NCBI RefSeq assembly: GCF_038396765.1
Contig: NZ_CP150096.1
Coordinates: forward strand, 3,145,001 to 3,209,000
Source: Chitinophaga caseinilytica
GTDB taxonomy: Bacteria > Bacteroidota > Bacteroidia > Chitinophagales > Chitinophagaceae
Direction of reading: 5' to 3'
DNA length: 64,000 nucleotides
Part shown: positions 1 to 9,120 of the stretch, in pieces
How the letters are laid out: each line of letters begins with the position of its first letter
How positions within the stretch are numbered: the stretch's first letter is position 1
Notes under the pieces: model-generated
The model's input: only the letters and a program-made list of their open reading frames with translations
Database searches by the model: none
Told to the model about the DNA's origin: nothing
Program-made: the position numbers and the translations under genes

Positions 1-2
1 CG

Positions 3-344
3 CTGCGCAACAAGGTGCTCGACATTATCAAGACCGATTTGCTGCATGCGTCGCACCATCAGCAAATGCGATTGTTGCAATCGCCCCACACGGAAATCGA
101 TCATCAGCTCGAGGAGAAGGAACTGGAAATAAGTATCCGCAAAGCGATCGCGCAATTGCCCGACAAATGCCGGGAAGCGTTTTTACTGAGCAGGTACGAG
201 GGATTGTCGTACAAGGAGATCGCCGGGATATTGAAAGTATCCGTGAATACGGTGGAAAAGCACGTGGGCAAGGCGCTCCGGCTGCTGCGCTTGCAGTTGA
301 ACGATACGGGGTTATTGCTGCTGTTGTTGCTCCTCTTCCGATAA
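3..344 (+). CDS. ECF sigma-70 factor, C-terminal part (cut by window start)
   Basis: The frame is open from the first bases, so the gene starts upstream; only the linker and sigma region 4 are here. The visible part reads LPDKCREAFLLSRYEGLSYK, then EIAGILKVSVNTVEKHV, the typical sigma-70 region 4 helix-turn-helix that contacts the -35 element. The protein would direct RNA polymerase to a small set of promoters, usually a SusC/FecR-type locus in this phylum. The tail is odd: after the helix-turn-helix it ends in an almost pure leucine stretch (about LLLLLLLLFR), far more hydrophobic than a soluble sigma factor needs. No fecR lies downstream on this strand, since the next gene is convergent, so its partner is either elsewhere or absent. 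Family certain; target unknown. Confidence 0.85.
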   Translation: MRNKVLDIIKTDLLHASHHQQMRLLQSPHTEIDHQLEEKELEISIRKAIAQLPDKCREAFLLSRYEGLSYKEIAGILKVSVNTVEKHVGKALRLLRLQLNDTGLLLLLLLLFR

Positions 345-359
345 CTTTTGCTGGCCCTG

Positions 360-396
360 AAAAAAAGCTGCCAGGCCGAATTGTTGGCCTGGCAGC
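360..396. terminator. Bidirectional Rho-independent terminator
   Basis: A perfect 11-bp inverted repeat (GCTGCCAGGCC at 367-377, GGCCTGGCAGC at 386-396) with an 8-base loop lies between two convergent genes. On the minus strand the stem is followed by a T-run (complement of the A-run at 360-366), a canonical terminator for the GH43 gene. On the plus strand it is followed only by GGGAAATTTCATTTT, a weaker stop for the sigma-factor gene. Confidence 0.8.
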
Positions 397-496
397 GGGA
401 AATTTCATTTTCAATTGATGGTTAATTGTAATCCGGGTGCATCGCGGTCCCTGCTGGCGTGGCGTATACGTTGAAAACGGATATCGTGTTTGCAGA

Positions 497-2122
497 TCAT
501 GGCCTGGCAGGCGCCGGATTTTCCCCTGTAAAATGAAACCAGTTCACATCCATATATCCATCTACGCCTTCCTTCGTGGTGCTGAAATTGAACAGCGCAA
601 ACCGGTTGGCGGTCCACACAAGGCCAAGGTCCATTTTTAACGTATTGCCGAACTGCTGGAAATCGCGTCCATTAATACTGTAGGAGAACGTTGCGAGAAA
701 TTGCTGATCGGTTGCATGCGCTTTGATCCAGATTTTTGACGGCGCAAATTGCGGGATGCTGTCGATCACTTTGCCGTCGTTCACCATGATGAGCGTATTG
801 CTACCGGCTTCTTTACGGATGGCGATATAGGCGTACGGAAATTCGAAGATCCCGAAACCTGCCACATTTCCTGGTTTCAGGCCGCTTGCGTCTATTTCGG
901 CGATGCCTTCCGATGCAGGGCCCTGCACCCTTTGCGTAAGCGTGTTGCGGGCGGTCTTGAGGTCTTCGGCGAAAGAAGCCTTCAGCCGCAGATGCCCTTT
1001 CCGCTCCTTCAACGACCATTTGCTGTTGTCCGGGTTATGGTTCCACTGCCACTGCAATCCCAGTTTCACATGATTGAACTCGTCAGACGTGGCGGGCACC
1101 ACGACGGGAAAATTCTTACCGAGGTCCGGTTTTTTGCCGGATGCGTATCCCTTGCCGTTTTCGCCGAGGATGGGCCAACCGTCTACCCAGTTCACCGGCA
1201 ACAGATGCGGTACCCGGCCGATGGGGCCACGGTCTTGCATGATGATGAACCACCAGTCGCCGTTCTGCAACTGCACCATGCCGCCCTGGTGGAGGCCGTT
1301 GTTGGGATAAGAGCTTTCGTCCTGGTAGATGACTTTGCTTTCGTACGGACCGGTAATGTTTTTGCTGCGCAAACAAACTTGCCATCCCTCCGTACCGCCC
1401 GCGGGGTTGGTGATATAATAATACCCATTGATCTTATACATGTGCGAACCTTCCATGCCATAAGCCGGATAAGGCGCCGTGGAGCCCTCGGGCCGGCGGA
1501 TGCGCCCCCGCCAGATGGGGATCGTATCAAATGGTTGTTTCACCGACAGCGCATCGGCGTTCAGCTCCGTCAGATACAGCGTCCCGGAACCATGCACCAC
1601 GTACACGCGCCCGTTGTCGTCGAAGAACAGGCCCGGGTCGTAGAGGTATTGTGGGAAGATGGTCCGCTTCCAGGGGCCTTTCACATCTTTGGCCACGCAC
1701 ATCGAGAACCGGCCGCTGTCGGCCCCCCAACCATCCGGCGTACAAAAACCGACATAGAAGTTGCCGTTGTGATGCCGGATCGTATTGGCCCAGGAACCGT
1801 TGAGGTACATGGTGCCGCCCTGCATGTCGAATTTCGGGTCGTCGTTATAGCGGTCGAGTGCATAGCCGGCCATTTCCCAGTTCACCAGGTCTTTGGAGCG
1901 GAGGATAGGGCTCCCGGGCACATAGTGCATGCTGGTAGACACGAAGTAGAAATACTCGCCGACGCGGATCACGTCCGGATCGGGCCAGTCGCCCCAGAGG
2001 AAAGGGTTTTTGAAAGTGCCGTCGCCGTTGTCTGCGGTGTAGGCTTTCGGTGGCTGTTGTGCCATCAGTGGTTGGCCTGCCAGGCAAACGCCTGCCAGTA
2101 ACATAAAGAGTGTTTTTTTCAT
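497..2122 (-). CDS. Glycoside hydrolase family 43 (beta-xylosidase/arabinofuranosidase-like)
   Basis: Secreted five-bladed propeller glycosidase, 541 aa. The ATG at 2122 is chosen because MKKTLFMLLAGVCLAG…MAQ is a good signal peptide; an upstream extension of the frame adds only non-signal sequence. The GH43 domain follows: WGDWPDPDVIR supplies the catalytic-base aspartate of blade 1, DPGLFFDDNGRVYVVHGSG is typical of blade 3, and GMEGSHMYKINGYYYIT carries the putative general-acid glutamate. The last ~190 residues (from about FPVVVPATSDEFNH) form a concanavalin-like beta-sandwich found at the C-terminus of GH43 beta-xylosidases. The likely substrate is xylo- or arabino-oligosaccharide (family knowledge); the exact linkage cannot be read. 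It is a monocistronic minus-strand gene, not next to a SusCD pair, with a terminator about 100 bp downstream. Confidence 0.9.
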   Translation of the reverse strand: MKKTLFMLLAGVCLAGQPLMAQQPPKAYTADNGDGTFKNPFLWGDWPDPDVIRVGEYFYFVSTSMHYVPGSPILRSKDLVNWEMAGYALDRYNDDPKFDMQGGTMYLNGSWANTIRHHNGNFYVGFCTPDGWGADSGRFSMCVAKDVKGPWKRTIFPQYLYDPGLFFDDNGRVYVVHGSGTLYLTELNADALSVKQPFDTIPIWRGRIRRPEGSTAPYPAYGMEGSHMYKINGYYYITNPAGGTEGWQVCLRSKNITGPYESKVIYQDESSYPNNGLHQGGMVQLQNGDWWFIIMQDRGPIGRVPHLLPVNWVDGWPILGENGKGYASGKKPDLGKNFPVVVPATSDEFNHVKLGLQWQWNHNPDNSKWSLKERKGHLRLKASFAEDLKTARNTLTQRVQGPASEGIAEIDASGLKPGNVAGFGIFEFPYAYIAIRKEAGSNTLIMVNDGKVIDSIPQFAPSKIWIKAHATDQQFLATFSYSINGRDFQQFGNTLKMDLGLVWTANRFALFNFSTTKEGVDGYMDVNWFHFTGENPAPARP

Positions 2123-2443
2123 GATCGTTGTTTCCGCAGAAGCGCGCGTTGCTGAATCGCGGCTTTGTATGTTGTGAGTAGCATTTGAGATGTTCAAAGG
2201 TGAAGAACGGGGATGGTTCTTGTTGCAACAATATTGATATTTTCAGATGGTTTATTTGCAGAGGGCGGGTGAAAAGCGGGGGCTTCATGGGGCGGCCAAC
2301 GAATCCATCAGGTAAAAATAGCACCGGTTGCCAGGGCCGGCAAAGGCGGGGAGCACCGTTCTGCCAATTGTTGAAAATATGTAACTTTAGAGCAGGTACT
2401 GCACACTTTAACATCCCCAAAACGAATAAACCGCTGTAACGGT
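2123..2443. other. Divergent intergenic region, GH43 / DUF3592
   Basis: About 320 bp separate the two divergent starts. No RNA gene or convincing extra ORF is seen. TAACTTTA at 2382-2389 resembles the Bacteroidota -7 box TAnnTTTG and lies about 55 bp before the DUF3592 start, but no matching -33 TTG at the usual spacing was found. The region around 2220-2270 is AT-rich and may hold the GH43 promoter. Confidence 0.4.
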
Positions 2444-2863
2444 ATGGTATTCCTTTTTATCCTGATTATTTTGATCGGCACTTTGCCGCTGTTAAAAACG
2501 GTCCGCTATATCCGGCTGGAGGAGCGGATCAGAAGGAATGGTATCTCCACTTCCGGCATCGTAACGAGCATCAAGACCACCCGCTACCAGCGGGGCCCGG
2601 CAACAGACAGGGTGCATGTGAGATATGGCAGCATCATTCCTGGCCAGTACCATACCGCGGACTTTGTGGCCAAATACGGGAAATACAGGACCGGAGATTC
2701 CGTTCCGGTAAAATACCTCCCGGAAAAAACCGATAAGATCGTTGTGGCGGAGAAAAGAGGGTACTGGTTGATGTTGATATTTTCCATCGCGCTGTTGCTG
2801 TTCGTGTTTTTCGCCGTGTACAAGATCCATGAAATGGTGCAGGCGGATGGCGGCTATACCTGA
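2444..2863 (+). CDS. DUF3592-type small membrane protein
   Basis: 139 aa. One hydrophobic helix opens the protein (VFLFILIILIGTLPLL, residues 2-17) and one sits near the end (YWLMLIFSIALLLFVFFAV, about 107-125). Between them is a small beta domain with the pattern GxVTSIKTTRYQRG…VRYG…YxTGDSVPVKYLPEKTDKIVV, which matches the DUF3592 fold: two TM helices flanking a soluble beta-barrel-like insert. The molecular role of this family is not established. It stands alone between the GH43 promoter region and the mannosidase pair, and nothing around it indicates a job. Family assignment is by pattern recognition only. Confidence 0.7.
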   Translation: MVFLFILIILIGTLPLLKTVRYIRLEERIRRNGISTSGIVTSIKTTRYQRGPATDRVHVRYGSIIPGQYHTADFVAKYGKYRTGDSVPVKYLPEKTDKIVVAEKRGYWLMLIFSIALLLFVFFAVYKIHEMVQADGGYT

Positions 2864-3174
2864 CTTCCTTCAACAGCGCGCAACCGCAGGCGCCCCATTT
2901 GTCTCCGGCTTTTTTCGTTTGGTAGATGAGGTACCTGATCGCTGTCCGGTGCAAAAAAAATGAAGAAACGCTTGCTTATATGTACATATGTACATACATT
3001 TGAAAAACCAGTGTGATTTGAATCAGCATCCAATTTTCGGCGAAAGTGCAGTAGAATAACGCTTAACGGTAGTGGGGACCGATGTCAGGAACCGCTATGC
3101 AACGGAGGCATGGTACATTGCGTAACGCAGCAACAGCCCGCGGATTAGCAAACCCTGTGAATTAAGAATACAAC
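2864..3174. other. Intergenic region upstream of the mannosidase pair
   Basis: 311 bp without a gene. It should hold the promoter and operator of the GH38-GH92 pair. The only striking element is a tandem palindrome at 2980-2995 (listed separately) in a locally AT-rich stretch of about 2950-3020. No terminator hairpin with a T-run is visible after the DUF3592 gene. Confidence 0.4.
2980..2995. promoter_or_regulatory. Tandem ATGTACAT palindromes, possible operator
   Basis: ATGTACAT occurs twice back to back (2980-2987, 2988-2995), each copy self-complementary, followed at once by ACATTT. It lies about 180 bp before the GH38 start. Short abutting palindromes like this are typical of dimeric regulator sites; the regulator is not identifiable from the window. 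Confidence 0.35.
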
Positions 3175-6100
3175 ATGGAAATGAAAAAACTGCATGCCTG
3201 CATGTCTTTGACAGCAGCGATGGCACTCTTTTGCGGAAACATATCCGCGCAGGAGCGCGTCTACAGCATCGTTCAGCAAGTGCGACCAAGCGAGATCCGG
3301 TTGAATGCCTCGGGCACTTTCGGCGCCGATCAAAACGTGGGGCACCTCACAGACGGCTCCGGTCTGCAAGACAGCCTCCACGATAACAACGGCAGCGCCT
3401 CCACCATGTGGCACACCGCTTTACAGCCGGCAGCCACCAGTCCGGCCGCGGGCGTGCCCGCATTCCCGGCCTGGGTGCGGTTCGATTTTTCGTCGCCCAA
3501 AGCCTTCAGTTCCCTGCTGATCTGGAACCACAACCAGGAAAGGCTCACCAACCGCGGGTTCCGGGCAACCAAAGTGTACGGCACCACCGACGGGCAGCAT
3601 TGGCAGCTGCTGAAAGGGTTTGAGCTGCCGGAAGCCAGGTCCCTCAACGGAAAAGCTTCAAAAATCGACATCCACGCCGCTTCGCCTTTGAAAGCAGTTA
3701 TCATCGCGGCGGAATCCAACTGGGGCGGCAATGTTTTCGGGCTGAGCGAAGTGAAATTCGAATCGGAAAAGAAACTGAATGAAGCGGAGCTGCCGTTTCC
3801 GCAAGACTTTAATTGCACGTCCACGAGCATTTACCGCTACTGCAAAGATGGGAAGCCCGGCCGGGAAGTGACGCTGGATTTTTCGGGGAACAGCTTGTAT
3901 GCGGCTTCGGAAATCGAAGTGGTGGTAGACGGGCGGAAGGAAACCGCTTCGCTGCCGTTCAATAAATACGGCTACGAATCCGCAAAGCTCGTGCTGCCTT
4001 CCGGCGTAGGGGTCAACAAAGAGATCCAGGTGTTCGTGCAGCTCAAGGCGGGCAAGCGGGTGATGCGGAAATCGTTCATCCTTCCCAAACAAAGGCAATG
4101 GACCGTTTACATTTATCCGCATTCGCATGTAGACATCGGTTATACCAATACGCACGAGAACGTGGAGATCATCCATAAACGGAACCTCGTCAACGCCATC
4201 CAACTGGCCAAACAAACGGCCAACTATCCCGATGGCGCCAGATATCTCTGGAACCCGGAAGTGATCTGGCCGGTAGAGCGCTATCTGAAAGACGCGTCGG
4301 CCGACGAGAAGGCCGATCTGTTCGATGCTATCCGCAAAGGCTACATTCACCTGGATGCGGGGTACATCAACGATAATACGAGCGTTACGGCAGATGAAGA
4401 GTTCCCGGGTTTTTTCGGCGAAGCGAAGCGGATGGAAAAGATCACCGGCGTTCCCGTGCGCACCATCGTGCAAGTGGATGTTCCCGGAATGACATGGGGG
4501 ATCGTGCCCATGGCGGCGCAGTTCGGGATCAAATATGTGTTTGCGCCTTTTAATGGGTCAGACAGGACGGGACTGGCCGATAAAGTGAATTTCAAGCCGT
4601 TCTGGTGGATCGGGCAAGACGGGGTTTCGAAAGTCCTGTTCCTCCAGCCCGGCGATTATACCCCCGGCGCAAGGGCAAAAGGGTACATGTTCTGGCCGTT
4701 GATGGCCGGACAGAAAGATCCGTCAAAACTCATCCAGATCGTGAAAACCGACCGCCCGCGCGACCACTTTATTGACGGCTACTTATGGCCGAAACTGAAG
4801 GAGCTGGAGCAGGATGCGGACTATCCTTACGATCTGTTTCCCATGACCTGGGCGATGGCCGACAATACGCCCATCGACGCCGATCTTCCCGACGCCGTCA
4901 AAAGCTGGAATGAGGAATACGCCTATCCCCGGTTGGTGATTTCCAGTTCCACCGGCATTATGTCTGCCTTTGAAAAGAAATACGGTGACGTGATCCCCAC
5001 GTACCGCGGCGATTTCACGGAATACTGGACGGATGGCCTGGGCTCGGCGGCAAAGGAAACGGGCATGAACCGCAATGCAAAAGAGCGACTGATACAAGCA
5101 GATGTGCTCTGGTCGATGCTGCGCCGCGGCGAAAAAGCACCCCGCGCAGCGATGGACGAGGCCTGGCGGAATGTGTTGATGGGCTCAGAGCATACCTGGT
5201 GCTACATGAACCCCAACCAGGAAGATATGCAAAACGCCATCTGGAAAGGGAAGCAGGCTTTCTTCCGGAATGCTGAGGAAGGGAGCATCCGCCAGCTTGC
5301 ACAGTCGCTGCAACCGGTAGCCGCCGAATCGTCTGAAACTGTGGCGGTCTTCAATACGCTGGCCTGGCCGAGAAGCGGGCTGGTCACACTTTCCGGCAGC
5401 CAAAGCAAAGGGATTTTATCCGTGTGGGATGAGCAGGGAAGGGCGGTGAGCACACAGCGGCTGAGCACGGGCGAACTGGTGTTCATGGCCAGCGGCATCC
5501 CCGCCTACGGTGCGAAAAACTATAAATTAAGCACCCGTGCCGCAGCGGGACCGAAAATGAAAATGGCGAAAGGGAATGTGCTCGATAACGGCGTGCATCG
5601 CATCGTGCTGGACCCTGCTACCGGCGACATCGTCAGCATTAAGGATAAAAAAGGAGAGGAATTCGTGAACGATACGGATGCCAGCAAAGTCAACAGTTTC
5701 CGGTATTTATTGGGAAGCGGGAAGCAGGTAGCGAGCGGTCCGCAATATGCGGCGAACGCGGACGGTGCGGTGCAATCCGGGCCAAATGTCAGCGCGAAGG
5801 GAACCGGGCCTTCGAACGTCCGGTTGTCGATTAAGGAAAACGGGCCGCTGGTAGCTTCCATCCTCGTGGAATCGCAGGCAGACGGATGCAATGCACTGAC
5901 ACGCGAAGTGCGCGTGGTGGCGGGCCAGGCGGAAATCGAAATTGAAAACTGGGTAGATAAGGTAGCCACCACCCGGAAAGAAGGCATCCACTTCGGGTTC
6001 GCGTTCAACGTGCCGGATGGCCGCACGCGGATGGATATTCCCTTTGGCGTGGTAGAAATGGAAGTGGACCAATTACCCGCTGCGAACCGCAACTGGATGG

Positions 6101-6690
6101 GGCTTCAACGCTGGCTGGATATCTCGAACGGGGAGAAAGGCGTAACCTGGGCTTCTTTGGACGCGCCGATTTTTGAAAGCGGAGGCATGACCGCCAACAT
6201 AATCGGCGGCGCGTTTCATTCGCCGGAATGGATAGCGCGTTTGCCGCTGAGCTCCACCGTGTATTCCTGGGCGCTGAACAATCACTGGCACACCAATTTT
6301 CCGCTGTTCCAGGAAGGGAAGGTCCGGTTCCGTTACCGGATGCTCCCGCATCTACATGCTTACGACGCTGTAAAAGCTAACCGCTTCGGGCTGGAGCAGG
6401 CGCAGCCTTTGGTGGTGGCGCCTGTCCGGGAAAATGTTAAGATAGGGCAGTTGGTAGGGGTAGACAATGAGAAGGTTTTCATTTCGATCGTAAAAACGGC
6501 AGCGGATGGCAAATCCATGATCATCCGGCTCCGGTCGGTTTCCCCGGCCCCCGAAAAAGTGCGGCTCCATTTTCCTTCTTTCAAACCTGCTTCCATCCGG
6601 ACTTGCATCGCAGATGAAACGCCGGGGGAGGAAACAGGGACAGACATCAATTTGCTGCCTTACGGCCTCACCACGCTTATCGTCGAATAA
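3175..6690 (+). CDS. GH38 alpha-mannosidase with N-terminal discoidin domain
   Basis: Secreted alpha-mannosidase of 1171 aa. The first ATG (3175) or the one at 3181 gives signal peptide MKKLHACMSLTAAMALF…SAQ. Residues ~40-170 form an F5/8-type C (discoidin) carbohydrate-binding module (AWVRFDFSSPKAFSSLLIWN, TNRGFRATKVYGTTDGQHW). The GH38 domain begins near residue 310: HSHVDIGY (~316) supplies the metal-binding His/Asp pair, WNPEVIWPVERYL follows, QVDVPGMTWG (~432) contains the expected nucleophile Asp, and GSEHTWCY (~668) holds the conserved C-terminal-side His. The remaining ~450 residues are the GH38 central and C-terminal beta domains. It hydrolyses alpha-mannosidic bonds with retention (family knowledge). 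The GH92 gene follows 19 bp downstream on the same strand, so the two probably act on the same high-mannose glycan or mannan. Confidence 0.9.
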   Translation: MEMKKLHACMSLTAAMALFCGNISAQERVYSIVQQVRPSEIRLNASGTFGADQNVGHLTDGSGLQDSLHDNNGSASTMWHTALQPAATSPAAGVPAFPAWVRFDFSSPKAFSSLLIWNHNQERLTNRGFRATKVYGTTDGQHWQLLKGFELPEARSLNGKASKIDIHAASPLKAVIIAAESNWGGNVFGLSEVKFESEKKLNEAELPFPQDFNCTSTSIYRYCKDGKPGREVTLDFSGNSLYAASEIEVVVDGRKETASLPFNKYGYESAKLVLPSGVGVNKEIQVFVQLKAGKRVMRKSFILPKQRQWTVYIYPHSHVDIGYTNTHENVEIIHKRNLVNAIQLAKQTANYPDGARYLWNPEVIWPVERYLKDASADEKADLFDAIRKGYIHLDAGYINDNTSVTADEEFPGFFGEAKRMEKITGVPVRTIVQVDVPGMTWGIVPMAAQFGIKYVFAPFNGSDRTGLADKVNFKPFWWIGQDGVSKVLFLQPGDYTPGARAKGYMFWPLMAGQKDPSKLIQIVKTDRPRDHFIDGYLWPKLKELEQDADYPYDLFPMTWAMADNTPIDADLPDAVKSWNEEYAYPRLVISSSTGIMSAFEKKYGDVIPTYRGDFTEYWTDGLGSAAKETGMNRNAKERLIQADVLWSMLRRGEKAPRAAMDEAWRNVLMGSEHTWCYMNPNQEDMQNAIWKGKQAFFRNAEEGSIRQLAQSLQPVAAESSETVAVFNTLAWPRSGLVTLSGSQSKGILSVWDEQGRAVSTQRLSTGELVFMASGIPAYGAKNYKLSTRAAAGPKMKMAKGNVLDNGVHRIVLDPATGDIVSIKDKKGEEFVNDTDASKVNSFRYLLGSGKQVASGPQYAANADGAVQSGPNVSAKGTGPSNVRLSIKENGPLVASILVESQADGCNALTREVRVVAGQAEIEIENWVDKVATTRKEGIHFGFAFNVPDGRTRMDIPFGVVEMEVDQLPAANRNWMGLQRWLDISNGEKGVTWASLDAPIFESGGMTANIIGGAFHSPEWIARLPLSSTVYSWALNNHWHTNFPLFQEGKVRFRYRMLPHLHAYDAVKANRFGLEQAQPLVVAPVRENVKIGQLVGVDNEKVFISIVKTAADGKSMIIRLRSVSPAPEKVRLHFPSFKPASIRTCIADETPGEETGTDINLLPYGLTTLIVE

Positions 6691-6709
6691 AAATCATAGC
6701 CATTCATCC

Positions 6710-9019
6710 ATGAAAATGAAACGAAGCTTCCTTTTGCTTTGCCTCGCGCAATTGGCCGGAACACTGGGGTTTGCGCAGGAAAAGCGCCCCGTCGGATATG
6801 TGGACGTTTTCACCGGGACCTCAAATTCCCGCTGGATGCTGGGCCCCTATGCCACGCGCCCCTACGGCATGATCCAGCTGGGGCCAGACAACCAGGGTGC
6901 CAACCAGGGCTACAACTGGATGGCCGGATATGAGTACGCCATCAACAGCGTAAACGGCTTCAGTCACCTCCATGCCTGGACGATGGCCGGCCTTCGCATC
7001 ATGCCCACCACGGCGGATCTCGTATTTACTGATGAGCCTGCGGACGCGCCCTACAAAGGCGCTGGTGCCGGCTACCATTCCCGGATACAGAAGGAAACAG
7101 AGAAAGCATCACCCGGATATTATTCCGTTTACCTGTACGATCATGACGTTCAAGCGGAAATGGCGGTTACCGCCCGATGCGGCCTGCAACGCTATACGTT
7201 TCCGGAGAAGCAGGAATCGCGGGTCCTCATCGATCTGCAGTTCCCCGCAGAATACGATTTCAATGTAAAAGACGCACGCATCACGAAAGTTTCGGATACG
7301 GAGATCGAAGGATATGCGGAGTCGGAATCCGGTGGCTTCAACAACTACAAGCTGTGTTTTGTGCTGCAATTCGATAAACCGTTTCAGTCTTTTAACGGCT
7401 GGACCGGCCGTAAACTGGAACGGAACACCCGCGAGGTTGCAGGAAAAGGCGATGTGGGCGCATTCGTAACTTATACAACGAAAAACGGAGACCAGGTGCA
7501 TGTACGGTCTGGCGTGTCGCTGGTTAGCATTGAACAGGCGCGCCTGAACCTGAAAACGGAAATGGCGCCTTTCGGCTGGAATATCGAAGCGGTAAAAATA
7601 GACGCCGAAACCAGTTGGAACGATCTGCTGTCAACGATCCAGGTGGAAGGAGGAACGGAGTCAGACAGGAAAAATTTCTACACCAACCTGTACCGCGTGT
7701 TCGCCGCCAAACAAACCTGGAACGACGTTAACGGTAAATACATCGACCCCTCCGAGCAGGTACGGACATTGCAATATTGTAAAAACATCTACGGTGGAGA
7801 CGCCTTCTGGAATACCTTCTGGAACCTCAACGGCGTATTGAGCCTCGTTGCCCCGGAAATCATGGAAAACTGGGTCGGCACCCAGCTCGAGCTTTTCGAA
7901 CATACCGGTTGGACGGGCAAAGGCCCCACCGGCCTGGAATACTCCGGCATCATGGAAGGCTCCCACGAAATTGCGCTGATGGCCGCCGCGCTGCAGAAAG
8001 GAATCATCAAAGACAAAGCCATCGCCGAAAAAGTATACCAGGCGGCGAAATTCACAATGATGCACGAAGGCGTGAACATCCACGGCGGCAGCGCCGGAAA
8101 CCCCAGGCTAAAGGAGTACATGCGCTTCGGCTACGTTCCCTATGAGCTCGACAAGACCAACAAAGCCCTGGACTATGCGTTCGACGACTACTGCGTTGCG
8201 CAGATGGCGAAGAAGCTCGGCAAAAAAACCGATTACGATTACTTCATGAAACGCTCCCAAAACTATCGGAACGTTTTCAATCCGGAACTGAAGTTTGTAG
8301 TGCCCAAAGACTCCCTGGGCAAATGGATGCCGCATTACGACGAGTTTTCGAACAATTCGTTCGTGGAAGGGAACGGATGGCAGTACTCGTTTTACGTGCC
8401 ACACGATGCGCATGGCCTGGTAGGCCTGATGGGGAAAGACCTGCTCAACCAGCGGCTGAACGACGGGTTTGAAAAATCGGTCGCGCATAAATTCGCAGCC
8501 CACGCCCTCGACCGGACTACCGGCGAGCGCCATGAATACTATATCAACCAGGGAAACGAGATCAACATGCAGCCCGCGTTCCTGTTCAATTATTCCGGAA
8601 AGCCCTGGCTGGCGCAAAAATGGTCGCGCGCGATCATGGAGGTTTTCTATGGCGATACGCCTTATCAGGGCTGGGAGGGCGATGAAGATGAAGGCCAGAT
8701 GGGCGGCTGGTTCGTGATGAGCGCGATGGGACTGTTCGAGATGCGCGGCGGCACGGAAACGGAGCCCGAGCTTGATCTCACCAGTCCGTTGTTCACCAGA
8801 ATCCGCATCCGCCTCGACCCGAAATATTATAAGGGCGGCGAGTTCGTCATCGAAGCGCGCAATAATTCCAGGGAGAACATCTACATCCAATCCGCCACCC
8901 TGAACGGAAAGCCGCTCAATCGCCCTAAAATCCTGTTCAGGGATATCGTGAGCGGCGGGAAGCTGGTGTTGGAAATGGGGCCGCTGCCTAATGAGAACTG
9001 GGGGACGGCGCCGATGTAA
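6710..9019 (+). CDS. GH92 alpha-mannosidase (calcium-dependent exo-1,2/1,3-type)
   Basis: 769 aa; the ATG at 6710 is chosen because MKMKRSFLLLCLAQLAGTLG…AQ is a signal peptide, whereas the longer frame overlaps the end of GH38 and adds unrelated residues. GH92 hallmarks are clear: VDVFTGTSNSRWMLGPYATR at the N-terminus, QLGPDNQG…GYNWMAGYEY, GFSHLHAW (~83), and DEDEGQMGGWFVMSAMG (~658-674), which carries the catalytic-base and calcium region equivalent to the family pattern (N/D)xxGQMSAW. GH92 enzymes are inverting exo-alpha-mannosidases that remove mannose from N-glycan or yeast mannan branches. Cotranscription with the GH38 gene is likely (19 bp gap). A T-rich tract after the stop (9055-9075) has no stem. 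Confidence 0.92.
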   Translation: MKMKRSFLLLCLAQLAGTLGFAQEKRPVGYVDVFTGTSNSRWMLGPYATRPYGMIQLGPDNQGANQGYNWMAGYEYAINSVNGFSHLHAWTMAGLRIMPTTADLVFTDEPADAPYKGAGAGYHSRIQKETEKASPGYYSVYLYDHDVQAEMAVTARCGLQRYTFPEKQESRVLIDLQFPAEYDFNVKDARITKVSDTEIEGYAESESGGFNNYKLCFVLQFDKPFQSFNGWTGRKLERNTREVAGKGDVGAFVTYTTKNGDQVHVRSGVSLVSIEQARLNLKTEMAPFGWNIEAVKIDAETSWNDLLSTIQVEGGTESDRKNFYTNLYRVFAAKQTWNDVNGKYIDPSEQVRTLQYCKNIYGGDAFWNTFWNLNGVLSLVAPEIMENWVGTQLELFEHTGWTGKGPTGLEYSGIMEGSHEIALMAAALQKGIIKDKAIAEKVYQAAKFTMMHEGVNIHGGSAGNPRLKEYMRFGYVPYELDKTNKALDYAFDDYCVAQMAKKLGKKTDYDYFMKRSQNYRNVFNPELKFVVPKDSLGKWMPHYDEFSNNSFVEGNGWQYSFYVPHDAHGLVGLMGKDLLNQRLNDGFEKSVAHKFAAHALDRTTGERHEYYINQGNEINMQPAFLFNYSGKPWLAQKWSRAIMEVFYGDTPYQGWEGDEDEGQMGGWFVMSAMGLFEMRGGTETEPELDLTSPLFTRIRIRLDPKYYKGGEFVIEARNNSRENIYIQSATLNGKPLNRPKILFRDIVSGGKLVLEMGPLPNENWGTAPM

Positions 9020-9120
9020 AAAGGGTGGCTCAGGAACGTGCCCGTTACCTCCGAATCCGCTTTTTTCCTATTTTTAACCCGGAAACCAGCCAAATCAAAA
9101 TCGAAGGCGCATCCGGGCAT

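Noticed and set aside
749..2101. 450-codon plus-strand frame over the GH43 gene
   Set aside because: Antisense to a clear GH43 with complete motifs; no recognisable domain of its own.
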